Shown: in pieces, positions 15,301-22,947 of the stretch
How positions within the stretch are numbered: position 1 is the first letter of the stretch
Layout: each line of letters opens with the position of its first letter
Source of the DNA: Aminipila sp051883075
GTDB taxonomy: Bacteria > Bacillota > Clostridia > Peptostreptococcales > Anaerovoracaceae
Length of the DNA: 35,575 bases
Direction: 5' to 3'
Assembly (NCBI GenBank): GCA_051883075.1
Contig: JBJETA010000136.1
Span: forward strand, 1-35,575
The notes under the pieces: model-generated
Databases searched by the model: none
Seen by the model: the letters and a program-made list of their open reading frames with translations, nothing else
Told to the model about the DNA's origin: nothing
Position numbers and translations under genes: made by a program

Positions 15301-15327
15301 TCGACAAATTCGACATGTTTTTCGACA
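15301..15327. promoter_or_regulatory. TCGACA direct repeats, candidate LytTR-regulator binding site
   Basis: TCGACA occurs at 15301, 15310 and 15322. The first and third copies are 21 bases apart and share a TCGACAAA core, close to the two-turn spacing of direct repeats bound by LytTR domains. They lie upstream of the regulator's -10 box and between it and the divergent nhaC. Confidence 0.45.
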
Positions 15328-15354
15328 AAATTGTATTTATTTCAGTACAAGTTA

Positions 15355-15363
15355 TGCTATAAT
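15355..15363 (+). promoter_or_regulatory. Extended -10 promoter of the LytTR regulator gene
   Basis: TG-C-TATAAT (TATAAT at 15358-15363) is an extended -10 box. No good -35 is placed 17 bases upstream, which fits activator dependence. The leader has a small hairpin TGCGGC-GTT-GCCGCA (15382-15396). Confidence 0.6.
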
Positions 15364-15431
15364 AGAGCAATATTATTTTTTTGCGGCGTTGCCGCAGAAT
15401 CTGATTGCTGATTTTTTAAGGGGGATTTATT

Positions 15432-16139
15432 ATGTTTTACATCGCCGTCTGCGACGATATGGAAAATGAAAGGGAGCTTACCGTATCTATGATTACGGAG
15501 TTTTTCAGAGATGCAAATATTGAATTTAAAATAGATGAATATCGAAGCAGTGAAGCTCTCACTGCCGAATTTGCGGATGGAAATGCTTTTTACGATTTAA
15601 TTTTTATGGACATTTTCATGGAAGGGCTGAACGGGTTTGAGGCTTCTGTGAAAATAAGAAAGTACGATAAGTCCGTAGCTATCGTTTTCCTTACAAAAAG
15701 CCCCGACTTTGCCATAGAAAGTTACGAGGTAGAGGCTTCCGGATATCTCCTTAAGCCCGCCGATGACAAGAAGCTTTCTTTGCTTCTTTCAAAACTGACA
15801 CGTACAGAGCGTCCTAAAAGCATCGCAATAAAAAAACGCGGTAAAGTCAAAACCTTTGACTACCGCGATATAGTCTATGCAGAAAGTCATGCCCACACCC
15901 TGACTGTACATCTGACAGGAGGCCGGGAAGACTCTATATATTATAAACTCGATGATTTTGAAGATGAGCTTAATGATGAAAGATTTTTAAGGTGCCATAA
16001 AAGCTACCTTGTAAACATGGATTTCGTAAAGCATGCCGAAGAAGTATTTACACTGACCACAGGAGCAAAAGTTCCTATCAGAAGCCGCGGCCGTAAGGAA
16101 ATCATAAACAGCTATACAAGGCATCTGGGACAGCTTTAA
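15432..16139 (+). CDS. LytTR-family response regulator (orphan)
   Basis: This 235-residue two-domain regulator has a receiver domain (1-125) with acidic pocket Asp8/Asp9, phosphoacceptor Asp60 (in FMDIFM) and Lys108 (in LLKPA). A LytTR DNA-binding domain follows (about 130-232), with the characteristic IVYAESHAHTLTVH strand and RCHKSYLVN motif. It resembles AgrA/LytR/AlgR-type regulators that bind paired direct repeats. The start at 15432 follows an AAGGGGG site. No histidine kinase gene is in the window, so the partner is unknown. Divergence from nhaC and TCGACA repeats in between suggest control of nhaC and of itself. Confidence 0.93.
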   Translation: MFYIAVCDDMENERELTVSMITEFFRDANIEFKIDEYRSSEALTAEFADGNAFYDLIFMDIFMEGLNGFEASVKIRKYDKSVAIVFLTKSPDFAIESYEVEASGYLLKPADDKKLSLLLSKLTRTERPKSIAIKKRGKVKTFDYRDIVYAESHAHTLTVHLTGGREDSIYYKLDDFEDELNDERFLRCHKSYLVNMDFVKHAEEVFTLTTGAKVPIRSRGRKEIINSYTRHLGQL

Positions 16140-16170
16140 GCACCTCAGGCAGTTTTAAAGATTGGTCAGG

Positions 16171-16572
16171 TTAAAGTGTTTCAATAACCTCAAACTCTTC
16201 AAATACTACCTGCATATCTTCACTGAATAAATATCCCATCTGCTTTCCCTCTGCAGTAAAAAAAGCAATATGATTTTTCTGCCAGGATTCCAGAGTTTCA
16301 TCTTCACCTTCCAGTGCTGCCATATCAAAGGTAATGTCCTTATATGGCAGTATTCTCACTTTTGTTGTTTTTATCACACATCCCGGGGTTCCGTCCCAAT
16401 AAGTGATGACACTCAGGTCTCCCTCTTTGGGAGGCTCGGTGCCTTCAATCCTGTACGCCTCCAGACTGCTTGAAGTTGCGCGCTTTCTTCCCTCCAGCAC
16501 AAGCTTCAAAAGGTAATCTGCCGCCTCTTGCGTTACTTCAAAATGCCATTTTTCAAGATTATCTATGTTCAA
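16171..16572 (-). CDS. ASCH-domain protein
   Basis: This 133-residue protein has the ASCH fold, a PUA-like beta-barrel. Key features are LVLEGRKRATSSSLEAY (about 25-41), GDLSVITYWDGTPGCVI (the strand pair around the pocket) and a C-terminal strand with MQVVFEEFEVI. ASCH proteins are thought to bind RNA or nucleosides; some are amidohydrolases for N4-acetylcytidine. The start is TTG 16572 with GGGAGG eight bases upstream. It is 35 bases downstream of the TPR gene on the same strand, so it may be the last gene of the PadR operon. Its substrate is not predictable. Confidence 0.85.
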   Translation of the reverse strand: MNIDNLEKWHFEVTQEAADYLLKLVLEGRKRATSSSLEAYRIEGTEPPKEGDLSVITYWDGTPGCVIKTTKVRILPYKDITFDMAALEGEDETLESWQKNHIAFFTAEGKQMGYLFSEDMQVVFEEFEVIETL

Positions 16573-16607
16573 TTTTTCTTCCTCCCTTTAGGAAATAATT
16601 CACTGTA

Positions 16608-17294
16608 TTAGCTTTCCTTATTCTTAATCAAAGTTTCAATATACTTAAAATCCTCCTGCAGGCGTGGATTGTCCCACGTTTCCGCGGCCTCCGCCAGCAT
16701 TTTTTCAGCAACCTCCGTTCTGCCCTCCGCTACCGCCGCCAGCATATCCAGAACGGCTATATTACCGCCGTAATAAGGGCTTTTTCTTGCACGTTCAAAG
16801 CTTTTCTGACTTCTGTCGTACAGTTCAAGAGCCCTTTCATTCTGCTCCGTGTAAAAATAGCAGAGACAGAGATTCAAGGAATTCACCATTTTAAGCTCAC
16901 CTCGAAGCTTTTCACCGGATAGTTCTTCAAGAATATCAATTGCCTTATCAAACTGTTTAAGATCACAGTATCCTGCCGAAAGGTTCAGTCTGAACAGATT
17001 TTTTAATTCATACCCTTTGGCACTTTGCAGCAGCTTCTGCACCTCAGCAATATATTCTTCTGTTTTTCCATCTTCAAGAAGTCCGGCTACCCTTTTCATT
17101 TTCTTTTGATATCTAAACACATATAAGATATTAAACAATGCAGCTCCTATGATAAATATTCCACCTACAATCCAAAAGCCTTTCATGAAAGTATCTTCAT
17201 CTATATTAAATATGCTCCTGATAATGACCAGTAAAATCCCGACACACACACCTACCGCAATAACTTTAAAAAAATGTTTAAAAGAACTCTTCAT
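16608..17294 (-). CDS. Membrane-anchored TPR-like protein
   Basis: This 228-residue protein has two N-terminal membrane helices (about 7-27 and 40-61). A cytoplasmic helical domain (about 65-228) has TPR-like pairs, for example LNLSAGYCDLKQFDKAIDIL and LNLCLCYFYTEQNERALELY. TPRs mediate protein binding; no enzyme motif is seen. It is encoded 31 bases after the DUF1700/HAAS-like gene in the PadR operon and probably works with that membrane protein. I do not recognise a named family. Confidence 0.75.
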   Translation of the reverse strand: MKSSFKHFFKVIAVGVCVGILLVIIRSIFNIDEDTFMKGFWIVGGIFIIGAALFNILYVFRYQKKMKRVAGLLEDGKTEEYIAEVQKLLQSAKGYELKNLFRLNLSAGYCDLKQFDKAIDILEELSGEKLRGELKMVNSLNLCLCYFYTEQNERALELYDRSQKSFERARKSPYYGGNIAVLDMLAAVAEGRTEVAEKMLAEAAETWDNPRLQEDFKYIETLIKNKES

Positions 17295-17325
17295 AATCTC
17301 TTCTCCCTCTTAACTTACTGTTTTC

Positions 17326-17994
17326 TTATATGTTTTCAATCAGCTTATGCGCCGCAAACAACGCCGCAGTCAGGACAAGAGCCGCAAAAATATTTACAGT
17401 AAAAAGTATCTTTTTCCCGAACCAGTGGATTCCAATCAATATAATCATAAATCCGGCACCGACAAAAAATCCCAAAGTCTTTCTATGCGTTATCTCTCTG
17501 CTGAATGCATTTTTTGTAACCAGATTTACCACAGTCCACGCTGCCGCAAGAATAAAAGCCATGGAAACCAAAGTCCCTGCCGAAACAGATATGTTGAATC
17601 CTGCCGGAGTTCCGTTTATAAGGCTCTGAAGCATCCGTACTGTATCCCCTGACACCAGTATATTTATTAAAAACAGTATCGACAAACCCCAGCAGATGAT
17701 GTCAAGCACCTCTGCCGCCTTCTGCTTTGCCGTTTTATGTGGCAGATTTGCTATGATGCTGTCACAGAACTCTTTGTAATCCCCACCTATAACCGATTGA
17801 ATGTTTTCTCCCCGCTCCTGTGCCGACAAAACCATCTCAGTAATGTCCTGTCTCACAGTCTCTATATCATATTCCGAAATGTCCGCACCTCTCAGGTAGC
17901 AGATCATATCTGTAAACGCTTCCTGATTTTCCTCTTTTATCTGTTTATCCAAAAGATTGTTCTGCTTGTTAAGCTCTCTTACTTTTTTATTCAT
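17326..17994 (-). CDS. DUF1700/HAAS-like membrane protein of the PadR operon
   Basis: This 222-residue protein has a charged helical N-terminal region (about 1-95) and about four membrane helices at about 99-118, 140-160, 172-190 and 195-215. The pattern of a soluble helical domain ending in NLPHKTAKQKA just before the membrane part recalls the HAAS/DUF1700 and DUF1048 proteins that PadR genes commonly accompany. Those proteins are thought to be membrane signalling or envelope-stress partners. ATG 17994 overlaps the padR stop by 8 bases, so translation is coupled. The family call is tentative. Confidence 0.65.
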   Translation of the reverse strand: MNKKVRELNKQNNLLDKQIKEENQEAFTDMICYLRGADISEYDIETVRQDITEMVLSAQERGENIQSVIGGDYKEFCDSIIANLPHKTAKQKAAEVLDIICWGLSILFLINILVSGDTVRMLQSLINGTPAGFNISVSAGTLVSMAFILAAAWTVVNLVTKNAFSREITHRKTLGFFVGAGFMIILIGIHWFGKKILFTVNIFAALVLTAALFAAHKLIENI

Positions 17995-18322
17995 CCCTTT
18001 TCCCTTCTTTCTTAAACACTCTGTTTATTGCCCCTTCAAGCTCTGTCCAGCTTGCGTAAAAGGCTTCCATTTCTTTTTCACCCGCTTCCGATATTGAAAA
18101 ATATTTTCTTTTCGGGCCTACCGGTGATTGCCGGTACTGGGCTGTAATCAGCCCGTTTTTCTCAAGTCTCAGCAGGAGCGGATAAACAGTACCCTCGGAA
18201 ATATCAGAAAACCCATATTCATGAAGCTTTTCCGATATTTCATACCCATAGGTTTCCCTCTCACTGATAACCTTTAAAATACATCCTTCCAAAGTTCCTT
18301 TCAGCATCTGTGACGGTATCAT
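17987..18322 (-). CDS. PadR-family transcriptional repressor
   Basis: This 111-residue winged-helix regulator opens with MIPSQMLKGTLEGCILKVI. It has GYEISEKL, the recognition region ISEGTVYPLLLRLEKNGLI (41-59) and the wing GPKRKYFSISEAGEKEM, all classic PadR features. The C-terminus is a short dimerising helix. AGGAGG precedes ATG 18322. It heads an operon with the membrane HAAS-like and TPR genes. A long perfect inverted repeat over its own promoter implies autorepression. The inducer is unknown; PadR proteins next to membrane genes often respond to antimicrobials or phenolics. The MATE exporter downstream of the promoter on the same strand is a separate unit. Confidence 0.93.
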   Translation of the reverse strand: MIPSQMLKGTLEGCILKVISERETYGYEISEKLHEYGFSDISEGTVYPLLLRLEKNGLITAQYRQSPVGPKRKYFSISEAGEKEMEAFYASWTELEGAINRVFKKEGKRDE

Positions 18323-18337
18323 ACTTCGTCCTCCTAT

Positions 18338-18381
18338 CTTGCATTACAAAGTAGCTGGCTGTAGCTATATTGTAATGCAAG
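18338..18381. promoter_or_regulatory. PadR operator: two 12-bp inverted arms
   Basis: CTTGCATTACAA (18338-18349) and TTGTAATGCAAG (18370-18381) are perfect inverted arms 20 bases apart. The right arm overlaps the -10 box and the left arm lies about two turns downstream. The spacer itself contains TAGCT/AGCTA arms. Confidence 0.8.
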
Positions 18382-18397
18382 GTACTTGTGCTGTCAA
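18369..18397 (-). promoter_or_regulatory. Promoter of the padR operon
   Basis: On the minus strand, TTGACA (18392-18397) and TACAAT (18369-18374) are 17 bases apart. The -10 box lies inside the PadR operator arm. Confidence 0.8.
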
Positions 18398-18432
18398 TCC
18401 CCTGCGGAAAATTTTTAGAAAATGTATATGTG

Positions 18433-19791
18433 TTATGAATTCAGCTCCTTCATTTCCCTTTTCAGCATAAAAGCGGAAATCGTCGCAGCAAGAAAATCCG
18501 CAATCGGTCCTGCATACATGATTCCGTCAAGCCCCATAAATACAGGGAAAATCACAATCAAAGGCAGCAGAAAAATAATCTGCCTTGTAAGTCCCAGGAA
18601 TGTTCCCTTTGCAGGCTTTCCGATAGATGTAAAAAAGGTTGAGGAAAGCGGCTGGACATTATTAATAAAGTTAAAAAAGAGATAAATTCTGAAATACCTT
18701 TCCGCAAATGCGAAATACATCTCCGAGCCGTCACCGAACAGCCCTATTATCTGCCTTGGAAACAGCTGGAATATAGCAAAGGCAGTACAGCAGATTACAG
18801 AGCCCGACACAAGGCTGAGCTTAAGCACCTGCTTAACCCGGTCAAACTGCTTCGCTCCGTAGTTGAAGCTGGAAATAGGCTGCATTCCCTGTGCGATACC
18901 GATGCAGATAGAAAAAAACATAAAGCTTACCTTATTGATAATGCCCGCACATGCCAGCGGCACAGATTCGCCGTAAACAGACATTGCACCGTAATAGGTC
19001 AGTGAATTGTTCATAACAATCTGAACCACCATCATTGCAAACTGGTTGCAGAACTGCGCCAGCCCAAGGCTCATAACATATCCTGCAATGCTCCACCTCG
19101 GTATGATGTGCTCCCTTGTAAGTGTCCCTGCTTTGTAATGTCTGAGATACCTGAATACCATATATGCCGAAACAATCTGCCCCAATATGGTTGCAAGTGC
19201 CGCCCCGGTCATTCCCATGTCAAACCCAAATATAAATAAAGGGTCCAGTATGGTATTTATAACCGCACCTATCAGATTGCATACCATGGAATATCTGGGG
19301 CTTCCGTCAGCACGTACAAGATGGACACCGCCCGCCGCAAGAATCATAAACGGAAAGCCCACAGCTGCAACTCTTACATATTCTTTTGCATATCCCATGA
19401 CCTCCTGGGGTGAGCCGAAAAATGTCAGTAACGGTTCAAGAAAAATTTCAGTTGCAAGGCATAAAAGCGTGCCTAGACCGAAAAGCAGCACCGCCGCATT
19501 GCCTATGTAGTAGAGTGCTTTTTCTTTGTCTCCTTTTCCAAGGGTAAGATTAAAAGCAGAAGCTCCTCCGATACCCAGAAGCAGTGAGATCGCAGTACAG
19601 CTCGTTGACAGCGGAAAGGCTACGTTTGTTGCCGCGTTGCCAAGTTCTCCGATTTTCTGCCCTATAAAAAACTGGTCTACTATGTTGTAAAGTGCAACCA
19701 CCAACATTGCAACAATGCTGGGAATCGCAAACTTGCGGAGCAGGCTGCCCACAGGAGCCGACCCCAATGGATTTTTCTGTATATCGTTCAT
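18433..19791 (-). CDS. MATE-family efflux transporter
   Basis: This 452-residue multidrug and toxin extrusion protein has twelve predicted membrane segments in two halves. Family features include the opening PVGSLLRKFAIPSIVAMLV, the YNIVDQFFIGQKIG segment, and the equivalent position in the second half with INKVSFMFFSICIGIAQGMQ. It would export cationic drugs or metabolites by Na+ or H+ antiport; substrates cannot be read from sequence. ATG 19791 has AAGGAAA nine bases upstream. It is a single gene, divergent from bioB. It differs from the decayed MATE gene at 30110-30644, which is a separate relative. Confidence 0.93.
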   Translation of the reverse strand: MNDIQKNPLGSAPVGSLLRKFAIPSIVAMLVVALYNIVDQFFIGQKIGELGNAATNVAFPLSTSCTAISLLLGIGGASAFNLTLGKGDKEKALYYIGNAAVLLFGLGTLLCLATEIFLEPLLTFFGSPQEVMGYAKEYVRVAAVGFPFMILAAGGVHLVRADGSPRYSMVCNLIGAVINTILDPLFIFGFDMGMTGAALATILGQIVSAYMVFRYLRHYKAGTLTREHIIPRWSIAGYVMSLGLAQFCNQFAMMVVQIVMNNSLTYYGAMSVYGESVPLACAGIINKVSFMFFSICIGIAQGMQPISSFNYGAKQFDRVKQVLKLSLVSGSVICCTAFAIFQLFPRQIIGLFGDGSEMYFAFAERYFRIYLFFNFINNVQPLSSTFFTSIGKPAKGTFLGLTRQIIFLLPLIVIFPVFMGLDGIMYAGPIADFLAATISAFMLKREMKELNS

Positions 19792-19870
19792 TTCCGGATT
19801 TCCTTTTCTCTCAGATTTATTGCTTGCATTATACAGTTCTGCAGATATTTTAAATCGTTCTGCCCATATA

Positions 19871-19898
19871 ATTATATCCGAAACAATTAATTTTTCAA
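19871..19898 (-). promoter_or_regulatory. Likely promoter of the MATE gene
   Basis: On the minus strand, TTGAAA (19893-19898) and TATAAT (19871-19876) are 16 bases apart. A second TATAAT on the minus strand near 19833 lacks a good -35. Confidence 0.5.
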
Positions 19899-19918
19899 CA
19901 ATTATGCTGTACGACTCG

Positions 19919-19953
19919 TGTTGTTAACCTTTTTTTATTTTAGGTTGACAACA
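19919..19953. promoter_or_regulatory. BirA (biotin repressor) operator
   Basis: TGTTGTTAACC (19919-19929) and GGTTGACAACA (19943-19953) form inverted arms with one mismatch and a 13-base A/T-rich spacer. This is the Firmicute BirA site pattern (TTGTTAACC-N-GGTTAACAA). Confidence 0.9.
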
Positions 19954-19973
19954 GCAAAATGTTATGTTATTAT
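19945..19973 (+). promoter_or_regulatory. Promoter of bioB-bioY
   Basis: TTGACA (19945-19950) and TATTAT (19968-19973) are 17 bases apart. The -35 box is part of the right BirA half-site, so bound BirA blocks RNA polymerase. Confidence 0.85.
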
Positions 19974-20060
19974 CTCACCATTGGGTCTGATGCTACAAAC
20001 AGCCCAAATGCCCAAATGATTAGTAATATAACATACAGATTAGATATGGAGTTAAAGATT

Positions 20061-21041
20061 ATGTCCCAGCTACAGTCAAAGACAGTTTCTCTGTCACTGC
20101 TTACAAAAGAAACTATTTCCGGTCGCAGAATCGGGAGAAATGACGATTTGTCTTTTCTTATCAGTGCTGATATAGAAGAATTGTGTTCAGGTGCCGATTC
20201 AATCCGCAGGGCTTTATGCGGAAACAAAGCGGATTTATGCACCATTGTCAACGGACGCAGCGGACAATGCAGTGAAGACTGCAGGTTCTGCGCACAATCC
20301 TGTCATTACCGCACCGGCTCAGAAGAATATCCTTTTCTTGGTATCGAAGAAATCCTTGCGGACGGACGCCGAAATGAGGCGGCAGGCGTACACCGTTACT
20401 CCATCGTGACATCAGGGCTCAGCATAAAGGGTAATGACCTGGAACATGCTCTGTCCGCATACCGCCGTCTGCACCGTGAAATCGGCCTGAAGCTGTGTGC
20501 ATCCCACGGACTTCAGACATCAGAAGAGTTTCAGCTGATGAAAGAAGCGGGGGTAACCCGTTATCACTGCAACCTGGAAACTTCACGTCGGTATTTTCCA
20601 TCCGTGTGCACAACCCACACCTATGAAGATAAAATTGCCAATATCAGGCGTGCACAGGAAGCGGGACTTGAAATATGCTCCGGCGGCATTATAGGTATGG
20701 GAGAAACATGGGAAGACAGGCTTGACATGGCTGTCAGTCTTGCTGAACTTGGAGTGAGTTCTATTCCACTTAACGTTCTTCGTCCCATCCCCGGTACACC
20801 TTTTGAGCATCTGCCTTCAATTTCAAACGAAGATATACTGCGGACTGTGGCTGTTTTCCGTTATATCAACCCTACTGCCTGGATCAGGATGGCAGCAGGC
20901 CGCGGTCAGTTCGCCGACGGCGGAGCCGGACTTTTTCAGTCCGGAGCAAATTCTGCAATTACCGGTGATATGCTGACCACCACCGGAACCTGCATTGCCG
21001 ACGATATAAAAATGCTCCGCCGGCTCGGATATGAACTTTAA
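20061..21041 (+). CDS. bioB: Biotin synthase BioB, anaerobe type
   Basis: This 326-residue radical-SAM enzyme inserts sulfur into desthiobiotin to make biotin. The SAM cluster motif is CSEDCRFC (Cys70, Cys74, Cys77). Family motifs NLETS (171-175), GLEICSGGIIGMGE (203-216) and IRMAAGR (275-281) follow. The classic second-cluster Cys of E. coli BioB (RFCMGAAW) is replaced by Ser (RYSIVTSG, Ser114), and extra cysteines are present (Cys170 in YHCNLE and Cys183 in SVCTTH) beside Cys146 and Cys206. This matches the BioB type of obligate anaerobes reported to use a 4Fe-5S cluster. ATG 20061 has GGAG nine bases upstream, and earlier in-frame starts fall within or next to the promoter. No other biotin-synthesis genes are seen. 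Confidence 0.95.
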   Translation: MSQLQSKTVSLSLLTKETISGRRIGRNDDLSFLISADIEELCSGADSIRRALCGNKADLCTIVNGRSGQCSEDCRFCAQSCHYRTGSEEYPFLGIEEILADGRRNEAAGVHRYSIVTSGLSIKGNDLEHALSAYRRLHREIGLKLCASHGLQTSEEFQLMKEAGVTRYHCNLETSRRYFPSVCTTHTYEDKIANIRRAQEAGLEICSGGIIGMGETWEDRLDMAVSLAELGVSSIPLNVLRPIPGTPFEHLPSISNEDILRTVAVFRYINPTAWIRMAAGRGQFADGGAGLFQSGANSAITGDMLTTTGTCIADDIKMLRRLGYEL

Positions 21042-21064
21042 TCATATAGAAAGGAAACTTAAAA

Positions 21065-21637
21065 ATGTATGAATCTGTAAACAACAATACTGGTGTTAGA
21101 AAAAGTAAAATATATACTCTGTCAATAACGGCTCTGATGGCTGCCGTAACATGCATATTGGCGCCTATGTCCATTCCTATCGGACCGGTTCCTATCTCAT
21201 TTACCAATCTGGCAATCTATCTGTCGCTGTACCTTCTGGGATGGAAGATGGGTACAGTAAGTTATCTGGTTTATCTTGTCATAGGTGCAGTCGGCCTGCC
21301 CGTATTTTCCGGTTTCTCCGGCGGACTTGGCAAGCTGTTGGGACCTACCGGCGGTTATATCATCGGCTTTATCCCTATGGCAATTATCGCCGGACTGGTT
21401 ATCGACAAGTTCAGCAGCCGTATTCTTCAATTTGTGGGAATGGCCGTGGGCACAGCAGTATGCTATATCTTAGGTACGGCATGGTTCTGTATCGTAATGA
21501 AATCCGATGTTGCCGCAGCTCTTGGTATGTGCGTTTTCCCTTTCATTCCGGGAGATATTGCTAAAATGGTCATTGCACTTGTATTCGGCTCAATGCTTCG
21601 AAAACGCCTGAGTGCCGCAGGTTTTATAAATAATTAA
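21065..21637 (+). CDS. bioY: BioY biotin transporter (S component)
   Basis: This 190-residue protein has about six membrane helices. The family signatures are IPIGPVPISFTNLAIYL (about 37-53), a motif at the substrate end, and GGLGKLLGPTGGYIIGF (about 85-101), the conserved BioY loop. BioY captures biotin; many act alone or with a shared ECF energy module (EcfAAT), none of which is in the window. It is 23 bases after bioB with AAAGGAAAC before the ATG, so both are under the BirA operator. Together they suggest biotin uptake, or desthiobiotin uptake and conversion. Confidence 0.95.
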   Translation: MYESVNNNTGVRKSKIYTLSITALMAAVTCILAPMSIPIGPVPISFTNLAIYLSLYLLGWKMGTVSYLVYLVIGAVGLPVFSGFSGGLGKLLGPTGGYIIGFIPMAIIAGLVIDKFSSRILQFVGMAVGTAVCYILGTAWFCIVMKSDVAAALGMCVFPFIPGDIAKMVIALVFGSMLRKRLSAAGFINN

Positions 21638-21692
21638 TTTCCGGCATTTGTACACAAGAATTTGAAACGCAAAAGAATTGTAAAGTCAAAAG

Positions 21693-21733
21693 AAAAAGCA
21701 TCCGTATGAACATACCGTACGAATGCTTTTTTT
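21693..21733. terminator. Bidirectional terminator between bioY and cytX
   Basis: An imperfect stem (AGCATCCGTATG from 21697, paired with CGTACGAATGCT ending near 21726) is flanked by an A-run on the left and seven or more T on the right. It lies between convergent genes. Confidence 0.75.
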
Positions 21734-21761
21734 ATAAACACATAGCAATCATTAATACTGT

Positions 21762-22946
21762 CTATGAAGTTTTTGTGTTTGATACAATATTTGAAACAGT
21801 GTTGACTATTGCGCAGATTATAATCGTAATAACCATATCGGGCAATGTATTTCCAAGTACGAAATCTACATTCATTAAAAATCTGTAAAGAACAAATCCC
21901 ACAACCCAGACTGCCATATTTCTCAGGTTGAAAACACTTTCGCTTTTGTCCTGTTTAAGAATGAAAAAGTCTGAGATTTGAATCGCAATCATAGGCGCAA
22001 ACACCGAACCAATCAGATACAGGAAGTTCGTAATATTATCCATAGGATATGCGATTGCCGCAACAGTTCCGAAAACTGCGGTTATTATTGCAATCTTCTT
22101 TCCGTTTATTTTCGTGGAAACGGCCTCACTGGAAATACCTGCGGACCATGCATCCAAAAAAGTAGTCGTTACCGTAGAGAAAACAATGATTAACAGCCCT
22201 GCAATGCCAAGACCTGCCTTCAGCATAATACTGTCAATGGCGTATTCTCCTGTGTAAACTGCTGCCCCCATACCAATGATATACATCCAACAGCTTACAG
22301 CACCGTATACAGCTGTGCTGACTGCCGATGCAGCCACAGGCTTCTCCGCTTCGCGGGTATAGTCGCTTATAAGAGGGAGCCAACTCAGCGGCATAGCCAC
22401 CGATAGTTCCACAGCCGCTCCAAAGGACAGAGAATCGTCTATAACACCAACCGGACTTCCCCCCGAAAATATTTTTACGCAAAGTATAATCGTCAGAATA
22501 AACAATGCAGACATTGCCACTGTATTTACTTTTCCAAGGTTTGTTATACCTATCAGAATCCATGCAATGATAAGCACACCTATAACCAGGCACCATACCC
22601 AGCGTCCCGCGGAAAATATGCTGTCTGCGGCAAGTGCTCCGTCATAAATCATAATGGCAGTCCAGCCAACCAACTGCAAAATATTTAATGCGGCAAAAAA
22701 TATTCCGCCTTTCTGTCCGAAACTCATCTTTACAGTTTCCATGGAGCTTTTTCTGCAGCTTCCGCCAATCACTCCCGCAAGAAACAACAGAGTGCATCCT
22801 ATGATATGCCCGATAATGACCGCCTCCAGACCCTTCTGAAATCCAAGGGGTGCGAAATATGTTCCTGTCAGAATCTCCGCTATGGAAACTCCCGCTCCAA
22901 ACCAAATCAGTCCGTTTTCAAAAATAGAGGTTTTTCTGTCTTCCAT
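21762..22946 (-). CDS. cytX: CytX-type hydroxymethylpyrimidine permease (NCS1 family)
   Basis: This 394-residue membrane protein with about twelve segments belongs to the cytosine/purine permease (NCS1) family. It opens with WFGAGVSIAEILTGTYFAPLG and has the family stretch AMPLSWLPLISDYTR (helix 6 region). CytX members in thiamine operons are predicted to import HMP, the pyrimidine half of thiamine. The true start is ATG 22946 (MEDRKTS), as GGAGG lies nine bases upstream; the frame extends 15 codons further into thiD. It starts one base after the thiD stop and is the last gene of the TPP-regulated operon, which supports HMP rather than cytosine as the substrate. Confidence 0.9.
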   Translation of the reverse strand: MEDRKTSIFENGLIWFGAGVSIAEILTGTYFAPLGFQKGLEAVIIGHIIGCTLLFLAGVIGGSCRKSSMETVKMSFGQKGGIFFAALNILQLVGWTAIMIYDGALAADSIFSAGRWVWCLVIGVLIIAWILIGITNLGKVNTVAMSALFILTIILCVKIFSGGSPVGVIDDSLSFGAAVELSVAMPLSWLPLISDYTREAEKPVAASAVSTAVYGAVSCWMYIIGMGAAVYTGEYAIDSIMLKAGLGIAGLLIIVFSTVTTTFLDAWSAGISSEAVSTKINGKKIAIITAVFGTVAAIAYPMDNITNFLYLIGSVFAPMIAIQISDFFILKQDKSESVFNLRNMAVWVVGFVLYRFLMNVDFVLGNTLPDMVITIIICAIVNTVSNIVSNTKTS

Positions 22947-22947
22947 A

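Noticed and set aside
19959..20060. Upstream start for BioB at 19959
   Set aside because: This ATG lies within the promoter, before the predicted transcription start. ATG 20061 has a good ribosome site and gives the usual BioB length.
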